The translations under genes were made by a program, and so were the position numbers. From assembly GCA_964035575.1 (NCBI GenBank), contig OZ037872.1, positions 930,001 to 994,000 on the forward strand: a stretch of 64,000 bases of DNA, written 5' to 3'. Each line of letters opens with the position of its first letter. Position 1 is the first letter of the stretch. The notes below the pieces were generated by a model, which saw only the letters and a program-made list of their open reading frames with translations, did no database searches and was not told the origin of the DNA. Source of the DNA: Rhynchopus sp. YZ270_cl-10 (Eukaryota > Euglenozoa > Diplonemea > Diplonemida > Diplonemidae). This document shows positions 29,456 to 40,940 of the stretch, in pieces.

Positions 29456-30720
29456 TAAGGTGGGAAATCACTGTTTGGATGTGTGACTGCTGGTCGAAAA
29501 GCCCTGGGAGCAAACCGAGTGGTACACAGGTACCACATGATAGACCATGATCATGTGGGCCTATCCCAAGTTACATACCGAAAAAAGTCGTGAGCTCGGT
29601 TAGTTGTCAAAGACGTCTTCCACCATGCACTGAGGAGATAATGATCCAACAATTTACAAGAAAGATTACTTAACCTACTGCTGGAAATTGCCAGGTCGTA
29701 GTAACACACAAAGTGTGCCTCCGTTCGGGAAGACCGGATATTCTAGAGACCAAAAAGGCCTCAAGAATATCTTCCGGTAGTCAAGGTATAACCGAGTGAA
29801 CGGCCCAAGACCCCCGTGGAGAAGTTAAATGTTGTAATGCTATCAAGTAGAAACTGCGAACACTGTCTTACCCTCCTCAATACATGGTGGAATATTTCTT
29901 TGACAACAAACCGAGCTCAAGAGTTTTTAAACTTCCCTGAGGGAATGCGAGACGCAAAATTTACCACCAGACCCTGTCTTCGTGCACCTTCGGTGCAACG
30001 CTGCAGACAGGCCAAACTGCGTTGGACTCAGAGGAATGCCTGCTGTGCAGTGTATCAATGAGAACCAAGTCCCAGCAACAAGGGGCGCCTTTTGGCGGGC
30101 GTTGTTGAGGGTGTTTGGGGTGCAAAGTTTTCCACAATTTTGATGCGCGGGTACAGAAGTGTTGTCTTGTTCTTTCATCTTTAGGAATGTAAATGTCAAT
30201 CGCGTTTAACTACCACTAGGGCTTGTTCAGTGAACCCACGAGGGGTCGAAGGGGGTTGGTTATCCCATAGCTATCAAAGGTTGTGTCGACCAGGCTAATC
30301 CACTATGTTACGCTGTACGTTGTTAAATCCGAAGAAATAACACTTTAGCAGCCGCAGGAAGTTTGTTAAAAAGAGTGCCTCACGCTACACAAACCACCAC
30401 CCGCGATTGACTTAGATGTTATAACAAAGAGAATTCAGAACAAAACAACACCCTGCCCCATACACACTAAATTGTCATGCTTCAAGAGCATGCCTGGGCC
30501 AAAATTACTGTTGACCAAAAAGGCAACAAGACCACCCACAAGGAGTGTGAATTGTGCACTGGTTTTCTGGGGGAACGCAATATTTTCTTGTGTCTAGTCC
30601 TCCGCAAGCAGAGGACAGACTTTCCGGAAGGTTTCCAAAGTCGAATTTCTTGCACTAGCTATGCTCCCTTGGTTAATGGCTATAGCAGTGACTGACTAAG
30701 TGTACCCACCCCCCTCCACC
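29456..30720 (-). repeat. R1 repeat unit, inverted diverged copy
   Basis: Two stretches match the reverse complement of the R1 unit at 32953-34470: 29960-30150 (around GACAGGCCAAACTGCGTTGG) and 30425-30700 (around CTTCAAGAGCATGCCTGGGC). 29625-29745 recurs inverted at 48538-48652. No convincing coding frame; a GCGCC/GGCGC hairpin lies near 30085. Confidence 0.65.
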
Positions 30721-31415
30721 CAGATCTTCGTCCGCAAACTCAGAATAGATTGATGCGGGTAGATTTTGAGTTGTTGAATGTCGGACCGCGGTGAAGCTTC
30801 TCATCGCAATCGCGGGTGCAGTTCAGACTTCACGATCCTGTATAAGTGTAAATGTGGGGTGTGATTAAGTTATGGTATACAAACGTAGTAGTCGGGAAAG
30901 GTGAGGTTAATAAAAAAGGCTATTTATTGCCGTGAAATAAGATAGATTTTTTCCACGCTACAGGTCGAGAGAGTGACCTGCTGCACAAATGGTTCGAGTG
31001 AAGCGAGGTGAATTATGTGAAGCAGGTAACGAGCGCCTGTGGAACCAAATAGAAACGTAACACTCATCACACGATAAAACCCATGGGAGAGGTTGTGGTG
31101 AAACGCACACACCTCGACCTGAGGAGTGGCTCTGCAGCGCGGTTCGTCCCCAGAACCGCAAGTGTGTTCAAAATGCTTTGTTTCTATTTCCTCCTTCATG
31201 TCATGAGGTGACACAAAATGATTGGTGCGTAAAAAAATAGCTATTTAATAGTGTGAACATTACGCGTTTATTTCGAGTTGAAAACACGAACAAGTTGAAA
31301 TATGCGGCATTTTTTTGTTCAATCTTCACTAGTAACTGAAAGTTAAACATAATTACATACCTTGTCTTCCCCGTAACCTGCGCCTTCGCTGCTTTTAAGG
31401 TGCTTTCTCTGGGTG
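30721..31415. other. Non-coding region, nothing recognised
   Basis: No repeat family, RNA or gene recognised. Base composition is less extreme than in the flanking satellites. Confidence 0.4.
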
Positions 31416-31512
31416 CCCAGTACCCAGTACCCAGTACCCAGTACCCAGTACCCAGTACCCAGTACCCAGTACCCAGTACCCAGTACCCAGTACCCAGTAC
31501 CCAGTACCCAGT
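31416..31512. repeat. 7-bp tandem array, unit CCCAGTA
   Basis: About 14 copies. Each unit junction forms the palindrome GTAC. Followed by two CACAGGTA words. Confidence 0.95.
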
Positions 31513-31829
31513 CACAGGTACACAGATACACAGGTACACAGGTAAAACCCGTTAAAATTGTGTGTGAAAGTTAAAAATAGCTATATTTGCATTTCATTGA
31601 GGACACATAGGCCCACCAAGGGCAATTTTGTGATGTCAAAAAAATTTTTTTTTCGGCCCAAAAATTGACTTGTTTTCGGTAAAACCCACTAAAAATTGTG
31701 GTACTCTAAACTGCGTTTTAGACCCCCACAGATGCTCAAAAGTGCCAAATTTTGCTTTTAATGGCCTCAAATCGTCGAAATTAGCCCTAAACGGGGGCAA
31801 AAAAAAATTTTCGAGAGTCCCTTTCCCTG
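31513..31829 (-). repeat. Satellite B module, inverted
   Basis: 31715-31800 is the reverse complement of the satellite B core (AGATGCTCAAAAGTGCCAAA). The rest is AT-rich spacer. Confidence 0.6.
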
Positions 31830-31985
31830 GGAGGCTCCGTAATTACGTACCCTAGGGTCCGTAATTACGGACCCTAGGGTACGTAATTACGGACCCTAGG
31901 GTACGTAATTACGTACCCTAGGGTACGTAATGACACTCCGTAAAGAGGGAGTGTCCTAACATGCCGTTTTACGGACCCTCGGGGT
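31830..31985. repeat. Nested palindromes CCTAGGGTACGTAATTACG
   Basis: About five alternating copies of two palindromes, CCTAGG and GTAATTAC, spaced evenly so that the whole tract can fold as a series of hairpins or one large stem. Confidence 0.75.
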
Positions 31986-32633
31986 GTGCGGACCCCGCCG
32001 TGAGACAAGTCGATTTTTGACCAAATTTTCACAAAAAAAAAATTTTTTTTTGTGAAGGAAATCACACAGGAAATTGACTGTGTACGTAGTTCTAGCTACT
32101 ACATACACCGGGGTATGACCAAAATGACCGTATTTTGGCTGGAATTTCGACTTGACAATTTTTTTCTCGATTTGGTCAATCTGAGGTTTTCTTTGGATTT
32201 TTTGGGCCATTTTATGACCTACCACGCCCGCACCATCATGTGACCATGGACTCGTAATGACATTACGTGACGAGCGACGAGGGAAAATACGTGGGAAATT
32301 ACGCGCGCAATGACGTCGTCACGACGGGGGCACCCCCTCGTAATGACGACGCACGGCGTGGGGTTTTCCTCACGACGACGTCATGACGAGGGGTGCCCTC
32401 GTAACTACGAGGGGTGCTCCCATGATCCTTTGAGGCCATTAATAGCAAAATTTGGCACTTTGAGCATCTATGGGGATCTAAAACGTGGTTTCGCGCACCC
32501 GAAAATTCGTGGTTTTTACCAAAGACACGTCGCTTTTTGACCCAAAAAAAATTTTTTTGTCGCCCGAAATCGGTCGTGGTAGGTCATAAATGGCCCAAAA
32601 AATCCAAAGTCTCAGATTGAGCAAATTGTGAAG
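31986..32633. repeat. Satellite B modules with ACGACGTCATGACG palindromes
   Basis: Two satellite B cores (the clearest near 32430-32490) and a tract at 32250-32410 with GTAATGACGACG and ACGACGTCATGACG words. No gene. Confidence 0.55.
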
Positions 32634-32952
32634 ACAAAAAATGTGTCTGTAGCAGCTCCCTCTTCCATCCACGCGAGAGAGCAGCCGCCCGTCCCTTCGC
32701 AGGACAACGATTTCTGTTCTCTATGGACCTCGTCGATGAGTCCGAACTCGCAGTCCCCTTGTCTGACGCCACTTCGGCCCCCAGCACGTACACACAATCG
32801 GAGAGCGGCTCTCAACCCGTTCCTACAGCCCTCCCGACCATCGTGCCGTTCTACGCCGGTATGGCGCTCCAGCCTCGCGCCCACACGGGTCCCCTCGTGG
32901 TCCAACAGGGTCCCTCGAGCAAAAAACCCAGCGGGAGGGTTGTAAATACTCA
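32634..32952 (+). pseudogene. Fragment related to the OTU-domain retroelement
   Basis: About 300 bp of GC-rich, coding-like DNA sits between satellite B/R1 sequence that is uninterrupted elsewhere (compare 38520-38580). Its translations share AREQPP, AVPLSDATSAPST and SESG with the Ser/Pro-rich C-terminal half of the OTU protein at 42987-44777 (REQPH, AVPLPGATSVPST and SESG). The matches fall in two frames, so it is decayed. Confidence 0.6.
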
Positions 32953-34470
32953 TGACCATGTGGCAAATAGAATGCAGGTATCAGTATTAGTGGGTTTGTT
33001 CGTGCAGTGATGTTCTCGTACCTGGAGAGTAGGCCGAGTACTGCAAGGTATGTTTTTAACCCCCGGTTTTTACACCCCCCGCTCCCCCTTTTCGCCATTG
33101 TCCCGCTTGGATGTAAATTGAAGCATATTTTTTTTTGAAAACTTGGTTGTATTAGTGTAGACACCCGAGGATGAACTCCACTATATTTTTTTATCATGTC
33201 ATCTCGTAACCTCTACAACTCTTTTACGGCGGGAACCGGATGAGGTGCTACTTCCGGACTGAGGAAGGGCAGTCTTTTACTTTCTTTTTTGCATGGAAAA
33301 GGTACGGAGCGGCTTCTTGTTTTTTTGTTGCAGTCTCTGCTTTTGCACTCAATTTCTCTCAACAGGTACCCGAACCGACGACCCTTCATCGTGACAGCGA
33401 AGCAGTGCCGACGGAAGAGCTGGTGCAATTATTTCAAACCAGGTGGCGACCGTAAAAGTTAGGTTTTATAACCAATTTTTCCATTAACCCACCCCATAGA
33501 CCACCTTAATTATTATGAAACTCTTAGTCAGTCACTGCTATAGCCATTTAACCCAGGGAGCATAGCTAGTGCAAGAAATTCGACTTCGGGATCCGGAATG
33601 TCTGTCCTCTGCTCTTGCGGAGGACTACAGTAGGCACAAGAAAATATTGCGTTCCCCCAGAAAACCAATTTTTGTCATGTAATTTTTGCCCAGGGCATGC
33701 TCTTGAAGCATGGCGGCTTGGTGTGAGAAGGGGCAGTGTATTGTTTTGTTCTAGATTTCAACGGTTGTTAGAACGAGTCAAGTGGATGCTTATCTAAACA
33801 CTGACTTTAGTACAGACCCGAGAGATCAGATATGACTTTGAGGAAAGAACAAAGCAATGCATCTGTACCCGCACGCCAGGTTGTAGTTACTCCAGAATTT
33901 TCTTAAGTTTGCGCGAAAGAGAGCGGGGGCAACTCCTTTGTGTCATGAGTCCGCTGTGCAGCACAAAGCGAGGAACCTTACAACACTACCTGCGTGGTGG
34001 CTGAATTCACATCCCTTAGAATTACCAGAATCCAGCCTTTGTTGAAGTAACGTGCATACTTGTATGTGCGTGTCACGCTTCTCCACCCTTAAATGGGTGC
34101 ACTGCTTCACTGCAGCGGGTAAGCCTCTCTCGACTAGTGCAAACTTAAGAATTTTCTGATGGAACTTACCAAAATCGATTTTCTCACCCCAAACACCCGC
34201 AACACCCCACCTGCTACTTCGGTAGCCTGTGTTGTTGGGAGTTGGTTCTCATGTTGATCCCCAGTGTCTTGCACTGCTTCTTCTGAGCCCAACGCTGTTT
34301 GGCCTGTCGACGTAATAGATACGAAGACAGGGGGGCGGTGCCAACAATTTTCCAATGATGTAACGTTTATCTGATTGATTTATCGTTTGATATACCTTGT
34401 GTGTGCTACTTCATGCACACCAAGCAACATATATTGAACGGGACTTTCAAGCGATACTTCGTTATGTCAT
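32953..34470 (+). repeat. R1 repeat unit, copy 1
   Basis: 1.5-kb unit shared with 38572-40080 and 40941-42450. It starts CCATGTGGCAA and ends GCGATACTTCGTTATGTCAT. Unlike the others it carries the conserved intergenic motif on the - strand (33136-33173). Its possible small frame (ATG at 33196) is closed early. After it come a 24-G run and a TGTACC array. Confidence 0.75.
33136..33173 (-). promoter_or_regulatory. Recurrent intergenic motif, inverted copy in R1
   Basis: The reverse complement reads CATCCTCGGGTGTCTACAC then TAATACAACCAAGTTTTCAA. It is the best full-length match of the motif and is absent from the other two R1 copies, so it may be a separate small insertion. Confidence 0.55.
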
Positions 34471-34471
34471 T

Positions 34472-34740
34472 GGGGGGGGGGGGGGGGGGGGGGGGTACCC
34501 CGCGCGGATCCTTGACTCTGACACTCTGGGTGTACCTGTGTACCTGTGTACCTGTGTACCTGTGTACCTGTGTACCTGTGTACCTGTGTACCTGTGTACC
34601 TGTGTACCTGTGTACCTGTGTACCTGTGTACCTGTGTACCTGTGTACCTGTGTACCGTGTACCTGTGCACCCAGTGCCAGAGTCAGGGTCCGAGCGGGGT
34701 ACCCCGCTCGGACCGTACCCTAAGGGTCCGTTTGGGCCAC
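34472..34740. repeat. G-run, 8-bp array TGTGTACC and GGTACC block
   Basis: 24 consecutive G (34472-34495), then about 16 copies of CTGTGTAC (34531-34656), then a GC-rich tract with GGGGTACCCC palindromes. The same order (R1, array, GC block) follows R1 copies 2 and 3. Confidence 0.9.
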
Positions 34741-35738
34741 CGTGTTGTCAAAAAAAATCTCAAAAAACATAGTGTGAGAACGATCGTGACGGTTTTTTTC
34801 AAGATCTTGAACTTTTTTTCAAGATCTTGACATTTTTTTTTTTTTTTTCACGATCGTTTTTTTTTTTCCCCCTAGTAGTACAAGGGGCATGGGCGTGAAA
34901 TGGGTGGCAAGGGAGAGTTTCTGGGTTCTACTTGGACTTTTTTGACCGACTCTTTTCCTTGAAACGATTTTGTGGCGAATCTTTCAAATAAAGCAAAAAT
35001 CGAGAACATTCTCACACCAGAATCCCCCCCAACGGATGTCGCCAGCGAGGCACTAAAACCAGAAAACCGTTTTATACCCATAGCAAGTGCCACTATAGTG
35101 GCGCACGAATGCCACACGTTGGTAGGGGTAATGGGGTTCTACTCATTTTCGTAAAAACATTTTTTTTCTGTGTGACAAGAATAAGGCAAGAATCGACAAC
35201 TTTCGTGAAAATGTCATATCGTTGGATGCTGGAGGGAGGTGGGTCAACCCTAGGAAAACGACTTTTTTTGGCGCTCACCCCCAAAATCACCCCCTGCCTC
35301 GTGACTTCGCCCTCCAAACAGAATTCTACTCAAAATCGTAAAATAAATTATATTTCGTAAGAATTGATGTCGATCTTTTAGATAAAGCCAAAATCGAGCA
35401 GTTTTGATGATTAGGTTAGTGCAGCCGTAACAAGGAGAACACAGGGTAAAATCCCTTGGTTTTCCCTTGCTGTACTGTATGTGTTAAAAAGTGTGTATTG
35501 GTGTACGGGAGAGACGCGCGTTTAAAGTTGCAACATTTTTAGGCTGATTGACGTGGGCCTGGCATGCCCCATTTTTCACTTTTTACCACCGATTTAATTC
35601 GATCACCATCGAACACTGGGAAAATTTCTTGGTCAGTTTGGGGTATAACACGTGTATGACCTAATTTTAGGTGGTCAGAAGTGGAGTCTGACCCCCGTGC
35701 CCACATCATTTTTGAGCATGTTTTTTGGTTTTCCTCAG
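34741..35738. other. AT-rich non-coding region
   Basis: It includes A/T runs separated by ACGATCGT palindromes (34780-34870) and otherwise unrecognised sequence. No gene. Confidence 0.45.
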
Positions 35739-36103
35739 CACAACGTAGGAGAAGGCGAACTGTTTACAAGGAGGGACAGGGTCGAGCGTGAGTGGGTCAC
35801 TGCAGTGGCTCACGATACACTGAACGGGTTTGCGGCTGGGAGGGAAACGTTTCCACTGTTACAGGCAAGTCACAAGGGGGTGGTGACTTGTGTGGGAGAA
35901 ATGGGTACGGACAAGACTGTATGCGTTTAGTCCCAAGAGCCTTCACTGATGTCAGAGTCGTGATGCTCAGCATCATCATCAACCTTGGGGTCCTCAGCTG
36001 TCGTACTGAAGATGCGCTCAGCATGTTGAGGCACAAATGGAACTCAGGGGAAGAGCTGTGTGCTGTGGACAGAGAGGCCAGGGTTTGGGGTGCTGTGTGA
36101 GCT
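35739..36103 (+). pseudogene. Coding-like relic of unknown family
   Basis: After an acceptor-like TTTTCCTCAG, an open frame to 35930 has protein-like composition (EREWVTAVAHDTLNGF, ASHKGVVTCVGEM). A second protein-like stretch (TEDALSMLRHKWNSGEEL) lies further on in another frame, to 36100. I do not recognise it. It may be the remains of one or two exons. Confidence 0.3.
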
Positions 36104-36690
36104 ACAAACGCTCCCCTTCCCTCCTTAGATCAAACATTACCCGTTGTCTTGCAAGAACTTGCCCAATTCTGCAAATTGACCCCACCACTGCACGGGCGGC
36201 TTCCAAAAATGCAAATAAGGACCCTTTTCCACAACCTTCCTTCACAGAAGGGTCAATTTTACAAACCCGGATTTTGAGGAAAATTTTAGCCGAAAATGGG
36301 CCCACGTATAAGTGACCGGGCTCATATTTCCCAAAATTTAAGTGGTCAAAAAATCCAATTTTCGAGATTGACCCCACCACTGCACGGGCGAATCCCAAAT
36401 GTAAATAAAGACGTTTTTGGCCCAAAATAAATCTGCCAAAATTGTGTCCCGGATTGGATTTTGGACTCCGGACCCCATATTTAGAAATAGCCCTGTGTTC
36501 TAAACAATGAGCATCACAGCGGTTGACCCTGGTATTTTTGGTTTTTTTTGAAAATCTCAGCTCAAAAAATACCAAAAAAAAAAAAAATACAGGCGTATCA
36601 TCCTTGCGTGACCCCCCCAAATTCTAAAATCTGTGGACAGCGTGCTCTGACATAGGTTGTACTCATTAAAAAACCGGTAAAAATACAAGT
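36104..36690 (-). repeat. Diverged satellite A modules
   Basis: TTGACCCCACCACTGCACGGGCGG at 36177 and again near 36365, with GCAAATAAGG words; related to 47225-47300. No gene. Confidence 0.55.
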
Positions 36691-37439
36691 AATGTGTGAT
36701 GGTCAAAAGTGCAAAATTCCTTCGCCAATGCATTATTTGAGCATTTGTTATACCTGGAGAATATGGTCAGATCACTCTTCAGACCACCAGCCAACGAAAT
36801 ATACCGTAATTGTACAGAGGTTGGACAGTACAAAAGTTGGGGCTTTTGGCCAACTTGGCCTGGTGTTGAACCGCATCCCCCGCCACAATGGGCATAAATG
36901 TCCTCTTGGTCCGTAAAGGGTTAAAAAGAGTGTCTCACGATACACATACAACCACTCGCGATTGGATAGATATTATAACAAAGGGAATTCAGAACAAAAC
37001 AACACCCTGCCCACACACTAAATTGCCATGCTTCAAGAGCATGCTTGCCGGGCCAAAAATTACTGTGGCAAAAAGGCAACAAGACCACCCACAAAGAGTG
37101 TGAATTGTATTGGATGGACAGGGGTTTGCACAGTGATGATGTTACTACGACTAGGTTTTTGGCGATCTTACATGTGCATGTTACATGCCATGCCGTGACG
37201 TGCTGCTTCATGGTATACGCATGTCATAGAATGTCGCGATTTTTTACGATTCGTATTTCGGGTTTTGCGAATTTTGTTCCAGAAAAGTACACCCCAAAAA
37301 TGGCAAAAAAGGTGACATTTTACGTCAAAACACCGCTAAAAGTTACTCTCGGCCGATTTCAGGGGGGTTGTGGGCACCTGTGGGGGCTCCCTCCCTGGTG
37401 TGGGCCAGCGATCAACGACATAATATGGGGAAAAAAAAA
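36691..37439. other. Spacer with an inverted R1 fragment
   Basis: 36925-37110 matches the reverse complement of R1 (AATTCAGAACAAAACAACAC and CTTCAAGAGCATGCTTG). The rest is unrecognised and shows no convincing coding frame. Confidence 0.5.
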
Positions 37440-37570
37440 CGATCGTTTTTTTTTTCCTTCACGATCGTGAAGAAAAAGGTGCTTTTTTTTCACGATCGTG
37501 AAGAAAAAAGAAAAAAAAAACGATCGTTTTTTTTTTCTTCACGATCGTGAAAAAAAAAAAAAAAAAAAAA
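37440..37570. repeat. CGATCG palindromes in A/T runs
   Basis: Five ACGATCGT palindromes separated by runs of A or T such that neighbouring runs are complementary. The whole tract could form long hairpins. Confidence 0.75.
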
Positions 37571-37589
37571 GACCGATCACTTTTTCCCC

Positions 37590-37870
37590 ACGGTGGCCCA
37601 GCGGACCCTTTTGGGGGTACCCCCGGGGGTACCCCCAAAAGGGGTACCCCGCAGGGTAGGGTACCACACAGGGTAGGGTCCGCGGGGGGTACCCCCTCGC
37701 GTGGGCTACCCCAGGGGGTACCCCACAGGGTTGGGTAGGGTCCGCGCGGGGTACCCTTTGGGGGGTTTGGGGTACCCCGAGGGGTACCCCCCAGGGTCCG
37801 CGGGGGTACCCCATGGGGTACCCCCGCGGACCCTGGGGGGTACCCCCCGGGGTACCCCCTGCACACCCGG
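37590..37870. repeat. GGTACC-rich GC block, copy 1
   Basis: Dense GGGGTACCCC and GGGTCCGCG words, each a palindrome or near-palindrome. Nearly the same 280 bp recurs at 40426-40710, and shorter versions at 34676, 42655 and 50341. Confidence 0.85.
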
Positions 37871-38571
37871 TGGCTATTGCCTCCCAGGGAAAGGGACTCT
37901 CAAAAATTTTTTTTTGCCCTATATAGGCCTAATTTCGACGATTTGAGGCCATTAAAAGCAAAAATTGGCACTTTTGAGCATCTGTGGGGGTCTAAAACGT
38001 GGTTTTGCGCAGCCGATTTTTCGTGGTTTTTTTACCAAAGACAAGTCGATTTTTGACCAATTTTTCATGAAAAATGTGAAGGAAATCGCTTAGGAACTTA
38101 GCTGTGTACGTGTTCTAGCTACTGCATACACCGCGGGGTATAACCAAAATGACCGTATTTTGGCTGAAATTTCGACTTGACAATTTTTCCTCGATTTGGT
38201 CAATCTGAGGTTTTGTTTGGGGTTTTTGGGCCATTTTATGACCAACCACGCCCGCATACGTCGGAAATTACGCGCGCAATGACGACGTCACGGCGTGGGG
38301 AGCCCTCGTAATTACGAGGGGTGCTCCCGTGATCCTTTGAGGCCATTAAAAGCAAAATTTGGCACTTTTGAGCATCTGTGGGGGTCTAAAACGTAGTTTC
38401 GCGCCCGAAAAGTCGTGATTTTACCAAAGACGCGTCGATTTTTGACCCAATTTTTTTTTTCTTCTCGCCCAAAATCGGGCGTGGTAGGTCATAAATGGCC
38501 CAAAAAATACAAAGCCTCAATGAGCAAATTGTGAAGAAAAAAAAAATTGGTCGAAGTTTTGGTCATTTTTA
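37871..38571 (+). repeat. Satellite B modules, full spacer
   Basis: Two cores (GGCACTTTTGAGCATCTGTG at about 37968 and 38359). The matching spacer before R1 copy 3 (40720-40940) lacks about 470 bp of this. Confidence 0.7.
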
Positions 38572-40080
38572 CCATGTGGCAACAAATAGAATGCAGGTAT
38601 CAGTATCAGTGGGATTGTTCGTGCAGTGATGTTCTCGTACCTGGAGAGTAGGCCGAGCGAGTGCTGCAAGGTATGTTTTTAAGCCCCGGTTTTTACACCC
38701 CCGCTCCCCCTTTTCGCCTTTGTCCCGCTCGGATGTAAATCGAAGCATATTTTTATTGTCAAAATTGTCACTTTTACTTTTTTATCATGGCATCTCGTAA
38801 CCTCTACAACTCTTTTACGTCAGGGAACCGGATGAGGTGCTACTTCCGGACTGAGGAAGGGCAGTCTTTTACTTTCTTTTTTGCATGGAAGAGGTACGGA
38901 GCGGCTTCTTGTTTGTTTGTTTGATTTTTTTTGTTGTAGTCTCTACTTTTGCACTCAATTTCTCTCAACAGGTACCCGAACCGACGACCCTTCATCGTGA
39001 CAGCGAAACAGTGCCGATAGAGCTGGTGCAATTATTGCAAACCGGGTGGGGACCGCAAAAGTTGGGTTTTTAAACCAATTTTTCCATTAACCCACCCCAT
39101 AGACCGCCCCAATTATTATGAAACTCTTAGTCAGTCACTGCTATAGCCATTAACCCAGGGAGCATAGCTAGTGCAAAAAATTCGACTTCGGGATCCGGAA
39201 AGTCTGTCCTCTGCTCTTGCGGAGGACTACAGTAGGCACAAGAAAATATCGCGTTCCCCCAGAAAACCAATTTTTGTCACAGTATTTTTTGCCCAGGGCA
39301 TGCTCTTGAAGCATGGCGGCTTGGTGTGAGAAGGGGCAGTGTATTGTTTTGTTCTAGATTTCAACGGTTGTTAGAACGAGTCAAGTGGATGCTTATCTAA
39401 ACACTGACGGTAGTACAGACCCGAGAGATCAGAAATGACTTTGAGGAAAGAACAAAGCAATGCATCTGTACCCGCACGCCAGGTTGTAGTTACTTCAGAA
39501 TTTTCTTAAGTTTGCGCGAAAGAGAGCGGGGGCAACTCCTTTGTGTCATGAGTCCGCTGTGCAGCACAAAGCGAGGAACCTTAAAACACTACCTGCGTGG
39601 TGGCTGAATTCACATCCCTTAGAATTACCAGAATTCAGCCTTTGTTGAAGTAACGTACATACTTGTATGTGCGTGTCACGCTTCTCCACCCTTAAATGGG
39701 TGCACTGCTTCACTGCAGCGGGTAAGCCTCTCTCGACTAGTGCGAACTTAAGAATGTTCTGCTGCAACTTACCAAAATCGATTTTCTCACCCCAAACACC
39801 CGCAACACCCCACCTGCTACTTCGGTAGCCTGTGTTGTTGGGAGTTGGTTCTCATGTTGATCCCCAGTGACTGTCTTGCACTGCTTCTTCTGAGCCCAAC
39901 GCTGTTTGGCCTGTCGACGGGGTAATAAATACGAAGACAGGGGGGCGGTGCCAACAATTTTCCGATGATGTAACGTTTATCTGATTGATTTATCGTTTGA
40001 TATACCTTGTGTGTCCTTCTTCATGCACACCAAGCAACATATATTGAACGGTATTTTCAAGCGATATTTCGTTATGTCAT
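38572..40080 (+). repeat. R1 repeat unit, copy 2
   Basis: About 97% like copy 3 by eye. The small frame starting at 38787 would splice as in copy 3 but meets a stop early in exon 2 (CCGATAGAGC against CCGATGGAAGAGC). Confidence 0.8.
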
Positions 40081-40124
40081 CGGGGGGCGGACCCCGCGCG
40101 GACCCTTGACTCTGGCACTCTGGC

Positions 40125-40233
40125 TGTACCTGTGTACCTGTGTACCTGTGTACCTGTGTACCTGTGTACCTGTGTACCTGTGTACCTGTGTACCTGTGTA
40201 CCTGTGTACCTGTGTACCTGTGTACCTGTGTAC
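40125..40233. repeat. 8-bp tandem array, unit TGTGTACC
   Basis: About 13 copies directly after R1 copy 2. Confidence 0.95.
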
Positions 40234-40247
40234 CCCCAGTGCCAGTC

Positions 40248-40720
40248 AGGGTCCGCGCGGGGTACCCCATGGGGTACCCCCGGGGGTAGTCTGGGGGGTA
40301 CCCCATGGGGTACCCCTCAGATTTGGGGGGTACCCCATGGGGTAGTCTGGGGGGTACCCCATGGGGTACCCCCCGCGGACCCTACCCTAAGGGTAGGAAT
40401 GGGCCACCGTGCCAGATTCGTACACGGTGGCCCAGCAGACCCTTTTGGGGGTACCCCCGGGGGTACCCCCAAAAGGGGTACCCCGCAGGGTAGGGTACCA
40501 CACAGGGTAGGGTCCGCGGGGGGTACCCCCTCGCGTGGGCTACCCCAGGGGGTACCCCACAGGGTTGGGTAGGGTCCGCGCGGGGTACCCTTTGGGGGGT
40601 TTGGGGTACCCCGAGGGGTACCCCCCAGGGTCCGCGGGGGTACCCCTCAGGGTCCGCGGGGGTACCCCATGGGGTACCCCCGCGGACCCTGGGGGGTACC
40701 CCCTGCACACCCGGTGGCTA
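40248..40720. repeat. GGTACC-rich GC block, copy 2
   Basis: Two parts: a shorter tract with GGGGTACCCCATGGGGTACC words, then a near-copy of 37590-37870. Confidence 0.85.
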
Positions 40721-40940
40721 TTGCCTCCCAGGGAAAGGGACTCTCAAAAAATTTTTTTTGCCCTATATAGGCCTAATTTCGACGATTTGAGGCCATTAAA
40801 AGCAAAAATTGGCACTTTTGAGCATCTGTGGGGGTCTAAAACGTGGTTTTGCGCAGCCGATTTTTCGTGAAAGTAAATCCAAAGCCTCAATGAGCAAATT
40901 GTGAAGAAAAAAAAATTGGTCGAAGTTTTGGTCATTTTTA

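Noticed and set aside
30985-31060. tRNA-like GGTTCGAGT word
   Set aside because: No acceptor or anticodon stem can be formed around it, and no A-box is present.
31343-31539. WVLGTGY repeat protein
   Set aside because: Pure translation of the CCCAGTA array; a 7-bp unit cycles through frames and the frame has no independent support.
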